A stretch of 14,976 bases of DNA from JAJFUG01 sp964473155. Its GTDB lineage: Bacteria > Gemmatimonadota > Glassbacteria > GWA2-58-10. The stretch covers positions 1 through 14,976 of the forward strand of contig CAYYNT010000082.1 in the NCBI GenBank assembly GCA_964473155.1. Direction: 5' to 3'. The notes under the pieces are model-generated. The model did no database searches, was not told the DNA's origin, and worked only from the letters and a program-made list of their open reading frames with translations. Position 1 is the stretch's first letter. Each line of letters starts with the position of its first letter. Both the position numbers and the translations under genes were made by a program. Shown piece after piece: positions 1-5,365 of the stretch.

Positions 1-689
1 TGGCAGTCGATCTGTTCGATCCGCAGGGACAATATCGACTCCTTTCGCATGCCGGTGTAGACAGCCCATTCCACAATCGGGGCGATGTTTTCGGGCAGGG
101 CCTCCAGCAACCGGCCTATATCCTCCGGCCTCAGGTTTACGGTACGGCGATTGTTTTCTTTCAGCGGCCGTAGTCCGTTGAGCGGATTGACCGGCAGGTA
201 TTCCCACTCCACCGCTCTTTCAAGCATCGACTTCAACACATTGATCGTATAGCGGTTCACCGTCGCCGGTTTCGCCCCGTCCTGTTCCAGCTTCGCGGCC
301 CTAAACTCTTCCACCATCGACTTTCTGATCTCACACAACGGGTGATTGGAGATGAGATTACCGTGGTACTCCCACTTCCTGAACTCTTTCATGGCCGCGA
401 TAAAAATCCCCTGCGTTGAAACCGATAGATGCTGGCCATGTCTCCGCGTGAAGACCTCAAAAAAACTCTCCAGCGTGATTGATTCCGCGGCCTCCTTTCT
501 CCTTTTGCGCTCGTACTCTCGCATTGGGTCTCTACCCTCGTCCAGGTGCGCCTGAAAACGTCTCGCCAGAGCCTCGGCCTCATTCTTTGTCCGGCAGGAC
601 TTTCGGACTCGCCTTCCATCGAGGGTATAGTGGACCGTCCAATTCCGGCGCTGCTTGTTGTACTCCACGCCAGCTTTAGGGATTCTCAC
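1..689 (-). CDS. int: Tyrosine recombinase (phage integrase), C-terminus cut by window edge
   Basis: This site-specific recombinase would integrate and excise the element at tRNA-Val. About 229 residues are visible. A basic N-terminal arm-binding region (residues 1-60; NWTVHYTLDGRRVRKS, then EAEALARRFQAHL) leads into a SAM-like core-binding domain (about 75-165; FFEVFTRRHG, SVSTQGIFIAAMKEFRKW, PATVNRYTINVLKSMLERAVEW). The catalytic domain then begins: the stretch ending YTGMRKESILSLRIEQID carries the first catalytic arginine (TGMR). The remaining catalytic residues (K, HxxR, Y) lie off the left edge. I chose the GTG start at 689 because AAAAGGGGGG lies 4-5 bases upstream and the domain begins directly after it; no ATG is available in the open frame. 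It is last in the leftward series, 79 bp after the AlpA-like gene. The family call is secure, the subfamily is not. Confidence 0.93.
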   Translation of the reverse strand, partial: MRIPKAGVEYNKQRRNWTVHYTLDGRRVRKSCRTKNEAEALARRFQAHLDEGRDPMREYERKRRKEAAESITLESFFEVFTRRHGQHLSVSTQGIFIAAMKEFRKWEYHGNLISNHPLCEIRKSMVEEFRAAKLEQDGAKPATVNRYTINVLKSMLERAVEWEYLPVNPLNGLRPLKENNRRTVNLRPEDIGRLLEALPENIAPIVEWAVYTGMRKESILSLRIEQIDC

Positions 690-768
690 GGTGCCCCCCT
701 TTTCGAGGCGGCACCTGACGCCGCTTGCGCTGCCTGATCTTAAAGTCTCATCCAAAGAAAATCAATCC

Positions 769-1035
769 TCAGTCGATAAATTCTATCTCCCCGCCAGTTC
801 TCTTGGGCTTGTAGGACTTGCGGTAATTCCGCTGCCACTTCCTGATTTCGACAATGTTGAAACGCTTCCGGTTATCGAGATCGGGCAGAACGTAGAAAGG
901 CAATCCCCGCTTTCTCCACCATCTATCAAACGTGGTCGGAGACACTCCGCAGAGCCTCGCTGCTTGAAGTCGGCTCAGGTTGGCAAGGTCTATGCTTTCC
1001 GACTCGTTCAGCTCTATGGACTTCACTTCATTCAT
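769..1035 (-). CDS. Small HTH DNA-binding protein, excisionase/AlpA-like
   Basis: This 88-residue protein has a MerR/excisionase-type helix-turn-helix at about residues 19-60 (NLSRLQAARLCGVSPTTFDR, then WWRKRGLPFY). The RKRFNIVEIRKWQRN segment resembles the wing and recognition part of HTH_17-type proteins, and the tail is basic. Proteins of this sort act as recombination directionality factors or as activators of integrase transcription. It lies immediately upstream of the integrase in the same direction. Its ATG lies inside the end of the preceding HTH gene (8-bp overlap, ATGAATGA), which suggests translational coupling. An AAAGGA about 10 bases before the ATG could serve as its own ribosome binding site. 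Excisionase versus integrase activator cannot be separated from sequence. Confidence 0.78.
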   Translation of the reverse strand: MNEVKSIELNESESIDLANLSRLQAARLCGVSPTTFDRWWRKRGLPFYVLPDLDNRKRFNIVEIRKWQRNYRKSYKPKRTGGEIEFID

Positions 1036-1210
1036 CTACATACCGTCCTTTATTGCCGATCCTCTGCTTGCCCTCGCCCTGGCTGGGGGGTGACTCGTAG
1101 GGCAGCAGCCCTTCTCTAAGCCAGGCCTCGATCCAGCCGCGGCTGTAGCCGGAGTAAAGGGCCGCCTCGGAGACGTTCAGGATGCGCTTGTTTGAGAGGT
1201 CACAATTCAT
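1028..1210 (-). CDS. Very small HTH protein, AlpA/excisionase-like
   Basis: This 60-residue protein is dominated by a helix-turn-helix (about residues 9-35: RILNVSEAALYSGYSRGWIE, then AWLREGLLPYES) followed by a short basic tail. The pattern 'seaA.ysG.s...ie.wlreGllpy' is that of AlpA/excisionase proteins that bind beside att sites or activate integrase. It overlaps the next HTH gene by 8 bp. Two consecutive small HTH proteins could be partners (excisionase plus regulator) or the product of a duplication. The ribosome binding site before the ATG at 1210 is weak, so the start is less certain than the frame. Directly upstream is the palindrome-rich gap 1211-1401. Confidence 0.7.
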   Translation of the reverse strand: MNCDLSNKRILNVSEAALYSGYSRGWIEAWLREGLLPYESPPSQGEGKQRIGNKGRYVDE

Positions 1211-1401
1211 TTATGGAGCCATTTTTATAGTTTAAAGTTTTGCCCCCTTAAAGGGGGGGGCTAAACTAAACTTGAAACTATAGCTGATTAAAACCAGTTA
1301 ATCGCTTGATATTAAATGATTTAACAATATTCAATTTAGTTGGCTTTAATCGAAAGTTTAGGCTAAATATTTAGCCGGAAATTTAGATTTATCCATCCGT
1401 T
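1211..1401. other. AT-rich, palindrome-rich gap; candidate replication origin or regulatory site
   Basis: This non-coding gap between the RepA-like and AlpA-like genes holds several inverted repeats. A large imperfect inverted repeat has arms at 1226-1242 and 1266-1282 (15 of 17 positions match). It encloses a C5/G5 palindrome at 1243-1257, which runs into a tract of eight G (1253-1260). GATTAA/TTAATC form arms at 1286-1291 and 1298-1303. A perfect 16-bp palindrome GGCTAAATATTTAGCC lies at 1361-1376. Short AGTTTA/TAAACT motifs recur across the gap. No T-run follows the large hairpin on the minus strand, so it is a poor Rho-independent terminator. Its place next to a replication-type ATPase suggests an origin; this is inference. 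Confidence 0.45.
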
Positions 1402-2445
1402 TCATTCGCGGGAAACGTATTTTTGCCCAGCTTGAGTCAATTCAAGACGCTTGGTTTTATCGTCTTCCTTAATCAAGCCCTCAGATATCGACCCTGATTT
1501 TATCTGACTCACCCGGCCGGTGGTGATACCGAGAGTCCGTGCTATTTCCTTGCCCTTCTGTCCTTCAACCAACATTCTCAGGACTTCGGATTTAGTATCT
1601 ACATGCTCGTTTTCCCAAGTCCATAAATGACGGCCTTCGTGGTCGATTTCCAAACGGAACTCAGTGTCTTCCAACATTGGAAGGTCTTCGGTAGCAACCC
1701 TTTTCTTTATGAAGCAGACTTTGAATCTGGCTCCTTCCGTTGCCTTATAACCGCGCGGCTGTTCGAGCTTGATACTTATGTCCAAATGATCTTCATGCCA
1801 GCTTCCTCCACGCTGGTTTCCCTGCTTGTTTACATGATGGAGGAATATTATTGAAACTCCCTTGAACCGAAGTTCAAGAAACCACTGGCTGAGTTCGTCG
1901 AAATCCACCTTCGCGTTTTCATCTATTCCGGCAGTCATAGCGGCGAGATTGTCGAAGATCACCACTTTCGATCCTGTTTCGAGAATGATGTTCTTTATAG
2001 CATCTCGCCATTCTTGACTGGCGAGGCTCGCCTTCGGCAATCCAAGCTGATTCGCGTATGCATCGGAATAAATGAGTAAGGGACAGACTCGATCTTCCTC
2101 GTCCTGACTTAAAGCTTTCAATCGTTCCTGGACATTCTGAGCAGGCATTTCTGCATCGACGTATAAACATGGTACAGGCTTCAGGACTTTCCACGGTCCA
2201 ACCGGTTTACCTCTGGTTATACGGTCGGCGAGATAAAACCCGAACCACGTTTTTCCGATCCCCGCTTTGCCGGAAATCATGACGATTGAGGGATCGACAA
2301 GCCAGGGATCGATAATTTTATCCCGCACCGGGAAATCCTTTGCTAAGAACTCTGTATCGTTCATAATTGCGTCAGCGAACGATGCCTTTCCCTGCAATGG
2401 TGTTTTAGATTCGGATACCAGTACTGAAGCATTGGTGTTAGTCAT
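1402..2445 (-). CDS. RepA-like P-loop ATPase (AAA_25/RecA fold) with C-terminal winged helix
   Basis: This 347-residue ATPase probably acts in replication of the element, as a RepA-type hexameric helicase or loader. Walker A is SGKAGIGKT (residues 58-66). An acidic strand LYVDAEMP (94-101) follows, Walker B is VVIFDNLAAM (161-170), and a sensor-like segment IIFLHHVNKQGNQRGGS (199-215) is typical of the AAA_25/RepA group. The last 60 residues (GKEIARTLGITTGRVSQIKS, about 298-317) form a helix-turn-helix that could bind an origin or give autoregulation. The ATG at 2445 follows the upstream HTH stop by 2 bases and is preceded by AGGAAC, so both genes share a transcript. The length fits a single-domain RepA-like protein rather than a primase-helicase fusion. 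The fold is secure; the precise role is inferred from family and context. Confidence 0.85.
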   Translation of the reverse strand: MTNTNASVLVSESKTPLQGKASFADAIMNDTEFLAKDFPVRDKIIDPWLVDPSIVMISGKAGIGKTWFGFYLADRITRGKPVGPWKVLKPVPCLYVDAEMPAQNVQERLKALSQDEEDRVCPLLIYSDAYANQLGLPKASLASQEWRDAIKNIILETGSKVVIFDNLAAMTAGIDENAKVDFDELSQWFLELRFKGVSIIFLHHVNKQGNQRGGSWHEDHLDISIKLEQPRGYKATEGARFKVCFIKKRVATEDLPMLEDTEFRLEIDHEGRHLWTWENEHVDTKSEVLRMLVEGQKGKEIARTLGITTGRVSQIKSGSISEGLIKEDDKTKRLELTQAGQKYVSRE

Positions 2446-2447
2446 GC

Positions 2448-2645
2448 TCAGTTCCTATCATCCGTTGATTTTACGGCGATTCTGTTCGCTTCGATGAATC
2501 TCTCTATCGCCTCCTGCTCGAATTTTATCAGGCCACCGACTCGCACATGCTCTATCTTCTTCTTAGAGGTCCATTCGTGCAGTGTGGACACTTTTAATCC
2601 AAGGATATCTGCCGCCTCAGTGATTGACAGGAGCTTTGTCTCCAT
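2448..2645 (-). CDS. Excisionase-family HTH protein, first gene of leftward operon
   Basis: This 65-residue protein has the MerR-like excisionase fold (HTH_17): LLSITEAADILGLKVSTLHE at about 5-24, then WTSKKKIEHVRVGGLIKFEQ and EAIERFIEAN. Such proteins bend att DNA or regulate early genes. I chose the ATG at 2645 because GATGGAGATG lies at the right distance upstream and the HTH begins at once. A longer frame starts at 2693, but that ATG sits at the predicted transcription start of the 2699-2727 promoter and has no ribosome binding site. It is followed after 2 bases by the RepA-like ATPase gene, which points to translational coupling. Confidence 0.83.
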   Translation of the reverse strand: METKLLSITEAADILGLKVSTLHEWTSKKKIEHVRVGGLIKFEQEAIERFIEANRIAVKSTDDRN

Positions 2646-2679
2646 GATGTCATCTCCATCGAAAGTTCGAAAATGTACG

Positions 2680-2705
2680 TTAAAATACGTCATGAGTTAT
2701 TTTAA
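2680..2705. promoter_or_regulatory. Inverted repeat TTAAAATA-N10-TATTTTAA, probable repressor operator
   Basis: Perfect 8-bp arms lie at 2680-2687 and 2698-2705, 10 bases apart. The right arm covers the whole -10 box (2699-2704) of the leftward promoter, and the left arm lies just downstream of the predicted transcription start. A dimeric repressor bound here would block the leftward operon. The divergent XRE protein at 2839 is the obvious candidate. A second inverted pair, AAAGTCA at 2729-2735 and TGACTTT at 2765-2771, lies nearer the repressor's own promoter. Operator function is inferred from position. Confidence 0.55.
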
Positions 2706-2727
2706 TACGAACATCGGGTTTTGTCAA
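2699..2727 (-). promoter_or_regulatory. Strong leftward sigma70-type promoter of the excisionase-rep operon
   Basis: On the minus strand, a consensus -35 TTGACA (2722-2727) is separated by exactly 17 bases from -10 TAAAAT (2699-2704). Transcription would start near 2692 and give a leader of about 46 nt to the ATG at 2645. It is the only strong promoter I found for the leftward gene series. Confidence 0.78.
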
Positions 2728-2763
2728 TAAAGTCAGGTAAAATATGTTTATGTGCGATTCCTT

Positions 2764-2792
2764 TTGACTTTTTGCGAACTGGATATTACGCT
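2764..2792 (+). promoter_or_regulatory. Possible rightward promoter of the repressor gene
   Basis: TTGACT (2764-2769) and TACGCT (2787-2792) are 17 bases apart. The -10 is poor, which would suit a weakly expressed or autoregulated repressor. An alternative pair is TTGTCA (2721-2726) and TATGTT (2743-2748) with a 16-base spacer, which would overlap the -35 of the leftward promoter. Confidence 0.4.
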
Positions 2793-2838
2793 AAGAAGTG
2801 AAGGGCTTTACAGCCAACCATGACAAGGAGACAATGAA

Positions 2839-3603
2839 ATGCACATTGACAAAGATAGCCAGAGCGGAAAGATTGTGAGAACCCGCCGGGAAGAGCTTGG
2901 CCTGAGTCAGCAGGAACTTGCGGAGAAGACCGGATACAAGTCCAAGGCAGTGATATCTGATATAGAGCGCGGCAGAATATCAATACCGGCCAAGAAGGTG
3001 TCGGATTTCGCCCATGCACTGCAATTGGATACTTTCGTACTTCAAGAGGGCCAGGGATACTCCAAGCCAACCATGCCGGGTCCCCTTGGGCAGGAAATGA
3101 AAGAGAAAAGCCCGGCAGAGGTGATTAAGGCATATCGCGAGGCCCGGTATCTAACTATTGACGAACTTGCATCTCGCATTGGCATGTTAACAGCGGAAGA
3201 AATCGGTGATCTCGAAAAAGGAGATCGGAATATTCCTTTGATTAAGTGGGTCGTTCCAATAGCACACGGCCTCGGAATCCCGGAAGAGGAATTTAAAGAG
3301 CATGTCAGAAGGCACTTTCTTAGAGAAGTAATCCCTTCGTTGGAACATGATATAAGGGATGGTCTTACAGTTTTCAAGCCCAAGGATGTATATAGGCTTC
3401 AATTTGAAGCTAATAATTTGAGATCCCTTGAAAATAATTTGGCCGCATTGACCAATAAGGTGAGAGAGTTGGCTGTCATATCGGATTTCGATAGTGAACT
3501 CCTTGAAGAATTATGGTATCAGATAGAACACCTGTTTGAGGTAAACAAACGGAAAAAAGCTCAGGTTGAAGAAGATTCTCTTGGGGATCACCCTGGTTTA
3601 TAA
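2839..3603 (+). CDS. cI/Stl-like XRE-family repressor with two HTH regions
   Basis: This 254-residue DNA-binding protein is likely the master repressor of the element. The first HTH (about residues 10-60) is a textbook XRE/Cro fold: RTRREELGLSQQELAEKTGY, SKAVISDIERGR, then KKVSDFAHALQLD. A second, more divergent HTH-like unit spans about 90-140 (IKAYREARYLTIDELASRIG, EIGDLEKGDRNIP, VVPIAHGLGIPEEEF). The C-terminal third (about 175-250) is charged and helical, probably for dimerisation or partner binding. There is no LexA/S24 peptidase motif, so RecA-driven self-cleavage is not expected. Induction would need another trigger, as with Stl-type repressors of phage satellites, which are released by binding a phage protein (known for SaPIs, inferred here). 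The ATG at 2839 follows AAGGAG (2825-2830) by 8 bases. It is transcribed away from the excisionase-rep operon. Confidence 0.85.
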   Translation: MHIDKDSQSGKIVRTRREELGLSQQELAEKTGYKSKAVISDIERGRISIPAKKVSDFAHALQLDTFVLQEGQGYSKPTMPGPLGQEMKEKSPAEVIKAYREARYLTIDELASRIGMLTAEEIGDLEKGDRNIPLIKWVVPIAHGLGIPEEEFKEHVRRHFLREVIPSLEHDIRDGLTVFKPKDVYRLQFEANNLRSLENNLAALTNKVRELAVISDFDSELLEELWYQIEHLFEVNKRKKAQVEEDSLGDHPGL

Positions 3604-3956
3604 AGCATTCGAAAATGGTCTTTGAACTCAGCCTCTGAATACGTCGTTGAAATCCGCATTCCCATCGCATTCCCATCGCATTCCCTCAGAACCTTCAGAG
3701 ATAAATCTGATCCGCAGTTATAAATCAAGCATTCTCCCTCAATTCCTGTCGTGCTTACTCCTGTCCCCCCAGCCCGCGCCCGCAGGCCCGGTGCGGCCCG
3801 TCCGTGGGCCTTCCTTTACATAACATGCGGTATGCGCTTCGGTCTTCCTGGCCTGCCCGCCATACCGGAATGTTATGTAAACCTGCTGGGTCTGCCCCTC
3901 CCGGACAATCCAAGGCCTCTGCTGCCTCATGCCTGTCATGCTGGGGGAAAGGCCCG
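3604..3956. other. Non-coding stretch with tandem repeat and GC-rich structured segment
   Basis: No convincing gene is visible. An 11-bp tandem repeat GCATTCCCATC lies at 3656-3666 and 3667-3677, with a third partial copy to 3687. From about 3770 the sequence becomes GC-rich and full of inverted repeats, including a GGCCC/GGGCC hairpin near 3795-3810 and the attC-like hairpin at 3815-3881. Frames are open on both strands across 3739-3963, but this follows from base composition and they lack recognisable ribosome binding sites. Confidence 0.5.
3815..3881. repeat. Two-part inverted repeat resembling an integron attC site
   Basis: The outer 12-bp arms pair perfectly: TTTACATAACAT (3815-3826) and ATGTTATGTAAA (3870-3881). 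Inner arms GGTATGCG (3829-3836) and CGCCATACC (3858-3866) pair with one extra unpaired base, and a 21-base loop lies between. Like attC, it has R-type boxes with the invariant AAC and GTT (ACATAAC 3818-3824, GTTATGT 3872-3878), short spacers, L-type boxes with a single extrahelical base, and 67 nt total length. Against it, the outer box departs from GTTRRRY at one position and no integron integrase is in view. A protein-binding site or structured RNA is possible. Confidence 0.4.
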
Positions 3957-4038
3957 TTGACAAAAAATACTGATCACCGGATATTTGCCACCACGGTTGC
4001 TTTCTGGAATTGACATCTTTCGTGAAGATTGGTAGAAT
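3957..4038 (+). promoter_or_regulatory. Two tandem promoters for the small-membrane-protein/YkgJ cargo genes
   Basis: The downstream promoter is near consensus: TTGACA (4010-4015), 17 bases, TAGAAT (4033-4038), with a start near 4045. The upstream one is TTGACA (3957-3962), 17 bases, GATATT (3980-3985). Both point right, toward the genes at 4343, 4502 and 4743. The -35 of the second promoter overlaps the start of a long open frame (4010-4435), which argues that only the 3' end of that frame is translated. Confidence 0.65.
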
Positions 4039-4044
4039 TCATGC

Positions 4045-4342
4045 AAAGGCGTTTTTCCACTGTTGGATTTCGGCAGCACAGTTCAGCCGAGACCAGACGT
4101 TCGGTCACTCATGTCTGTTATTCTGCGGCATCGCGTGTTCGTGTCTGTTATACGCCGGGTGGGGTGGTGGGGGGTGGGGCAGGCGTATTGTTTTTCATTC
4201 CAGCGGTTCAGTTCACGGGGATTCAATGCCTGCCGAGACAATTACGAAAACCATGACCTTCGGACTCGGCGAAATCAAGAGTTATGCCCCGCGTGCCGGG
4301 CAGTCACATCCCGCACGCATGGTTAGGTTGGAGGAAACGAAA
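4045..4342 (+). promoter_or_regulatory. Long structured leader with G-quadruplex-type hairpin
   Basis: About 300 nt separate the predicted transcription start from the first good ribosome binding site. Within it a hairpin with arms ATACGCC (4150-4156) and GGCGTAT (4182-4188) encloses a loop with G-tracts of 3, 4, 6 and 4 (4157-4179), and T5 follows at 4191-4195. A second hairpin has arms 4291-4300 and 4310-4318 (one bulged C) and ends just ahead of the ribosome binding site at 4330. A 10-bp direct repeat TGTCTGTTAT occurs at 4112 and 4142. The first structure could act as an attenuator; this is inferred from shape only. Confidence 0.4.
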
Positions 4343-4435
4343 GTGGAGAAGATACCAAGAGAGTTACTCACCCCGATAATATGGTTCGTGGTTGTGTTAT
4401 GCATTTTAAAGATAACGATTTTGTTATTTCGATAG
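4343..4435 (+). CDS. 30-residue single-span membrane protein
   Basis: A GTG start at 4343 is preceded by GGAGG (4330-4334) at an 8-base distance and opens a 30-codon frame. The first nine residues are polar (MEKIPRELL), then a hydrophobic helix IIWFVVVLCILKITILLF runs almost to the C-terminus. An ATG at 4319 in the same frame would give 38 residues, but it lies upstream of the ribosome binding site. The frame also continues upstream to 4010, but that part looks non-coding and overlaps a promoter. I recognise no family. Candidate roles for such peptides in mobile elements include toxin, membrane-stress sensor or partner of a neighbouring membrane protein; none is shown here. It is followed 66 bp later by a second small membrane protein. 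Confidence 0.55.
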   Translation: MEKIPRELLTPIIWFVVVLCILKITILLFR

Positions 4436-4444
4436 CTCTGTAAC

Positions 4445-4464
4445 GTCGCATCCCGTGCGCATGG
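4445..4464. repeat. Second copy of a 20-bp leader repeat (first copy 4303-4322)
   Basis: The consensus GTCRCATCCCGYRCGCATGG occurs at 4303-4322 and 4445-4464, with 17 of 20 bases identical. Each copy sits shortly before the ribosome binding site of a small membrane-protein gene (at 4330 and 4491). This points to duplication of a leader-plus-gene unit or to a shared regulatory site. Confidence 0.5.
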
Positions 4465-4501
4465 TGTTCGAACTTCCTCTGTAACCAGGCAGGAGGTGAA
4501 T

Positions 4502-4708
4502 GTGGATGAGGAATTAGTAAAGGCGTCAGGCTCATTGGATCGCACTCTTTTTTCAATAGGTGTATGGCTCACAGTAATTTTCATCGTCTTGAAACTGTTT
4601 GGAGTAATCGCATGGGGATGGCTATGGGTGTTGTCTCCATTCTGGATTGCTTTGATTCTGTCGTTTCTGAGGGCGCAGTTTATTGTGAAGCCAACCATAA
4701 GGAAATAG
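4502..4708 (+). CDS. Small two-span membrane protein, phage-type, resembling 'transmembrane Fragile-X-F' proteins
   Basis: This 68-residue protein has a short acidic N-terminus (MDEELVKASGSLDRTLF) and two hydrophobic helices (about 18-38, SIGVWLTVIFIVLKLFGVIA; about 40-57, GWLWVLSPFWIALILSFL), with a basic tail (FIVKPTIRK). The LKLxGVIxWxWxWVLSPxWI pattern is, to my memory, that of small phage and prophage proteins annotated 'transmembrane Fragile-X-F protein', whose function is unknown. Starts: AGGAGG ends at 4496, so the GTG at 4502 (5 bases later) is well placed, while the in-frame GTG at 4496 overlaps the ribosome binding site. It sits between another tiny membrane protein and a YkgJ-type protein on the same strand. 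Confidence 0.75.
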   Translation: MDEELVKASGSLDRTLFSIGVWLTVIFIVLKLFGVIAWGWLWVLSPFWIALILSFLRAQFIVKPTIRK

Positions 4709-4742
4709 GGCATTACAAAGAAATATTTATGGAGAAACGAAG

Positions 4743-5333
4743 GTGGTAATTTCTGATGCCCCACGAAAACCAGCAGGATGGTACGTATCTTATAAGAAAT
4801 GGAATTTTTTTCTGCCGTTTATTTGTCATCGTTGCGGAAGATGTTGCGAGGCACCAAGTCCACGCTGTGTAGCATGGGGTCTGTGGGCAATTGCCGATCA
4901 TCTCAATACATCTATAGAAAAACTTGTGCTCGATCGCTTTCAGAACATGCTTGAATTCTACATAGATGATGAAGGGCATGAGAGATTGAGAATTCTCGAT
5001 GGATTTGATGAAAATTCGTGCCCGTTCCTGTCTGAGGAAAAACTGTGTGAAGTCTATGCTGCACGCCCGGAAGGGTGCCAATCGTTTCCTCTTGAAACAG
5101 ATTTTGGCGCTGCTGATGTTGAATGCCTTGGAGATCAGGAATTCAAGCGGGTGTTACAGTCATATAGAAGAAGAAATCCAATGTATTCTGCGGGGAGCCG
5201 CCCTCAGGGCAAACAACCGCCAGTCGGCAGGGAATGGCGATTTATTTTGAAAAGATTGATGGAAGCAAAACCATCGAGGGATTTATATGAGCAATTCGTT
5301 GAGATAAATAACATTCCGAAAGAATTGGTTTGA
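4743..5333 (+). CDS. YkgJ-family cysteine-cluster (putative metal-chelating) protein
   Basis: This 196-residue protein belongs to the YkgJ/Fli-type cysteine-cluster family (CxxCxxCC, often annotated zinc- or iron-chelating). The cluster is CHRCGRCC (residues 28-35). It is followed by NSCPFL (91-96), a cysteine at 102 (KLCEVYAARPEGCQSFPLET, 100-119) and C128. The order CxxCxxCC, CPFL, C.vY..RP..C..FP is the family signature, and all expected cysteines are present. Biochemical function is unproven even in well-studied members. The GTG at 4743 follows GGAGA (4731-4735) by 7 bases; the context GGAGAAACGAAGGTG closely copies GGAGGAAACGAAAGTG before the gene at 4343, so the start signals seem related. 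It is the last gene of the rightward cargo set and ends at a terminator. Confidence 0.85.
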   Translation: MVISDAPRKPAGWYVSYKKWNFFLPFICHRCGRCCEAPSPRCVAWGLWAIADHLNTSIEKLVLDRFQNMLEFYIDDEGHERLRILDGFDENSCPFLSEEKLCEVYAARPEGCQSFPLETDFGAADVECLGDQEFKRVLQSYRRRNPMYSAGSRPQGKQPPVGREWRFILKRLMEAKPSRDLYEQFVEINNIPKELV

Positions 5334-5340
5334 TGTCAGT

Positions 5341-5365
5341 CTGCCGTTCATTCCCGGCAGTTTTT
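5341..5365 (+). terminator. Rho-independent terminator after the YkgJ-like gene
   Basis: CTGCCG (5341-5346) pairs with CGGCAG (5355-5360) across an 8-base loop and is followed by five T. It begins 8 bases after the YkgJ-like stop and overlaps the stop codon of the convergent HTH gene. Confidence 0.7.

Noticed and set aside
1226..1282. Terminator for the RepA-like gene
   Set aside because: The hairpin is strong, but no T-run follows on the minus strand, so it is better read as a protein-binding or origin structure.
3739..3963. Open frames of about 70 codons on both strands
   Set aside because: They are open because of GC-rich inverted repeats; there is no ribosome binding site and no domain-like sequence.
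4010..4318. N-terminal part of a 141-codon rightward frame
   Set aside because: It overlaps the -35 of a strong promoter and covers the G-rich hairpin; composition is not protein-like. Only the 30-codon end with its own ribosome binding site is kept.
4281..4328. Second attC-like site around the hairpin ending in GTTAGGT
   Set aside because: The inner stem with one bulged base and one R-type box fit, but the matching outer box is missing on the other side, so it fails the pairing rule.
4282..4764. Leftward 160-codon frame opposite the small membrane proteins
   Set aside because: Low-complexity antisense shadow without ribosome binding site; the sense strand has well-placed start signals and clear membrane helices.
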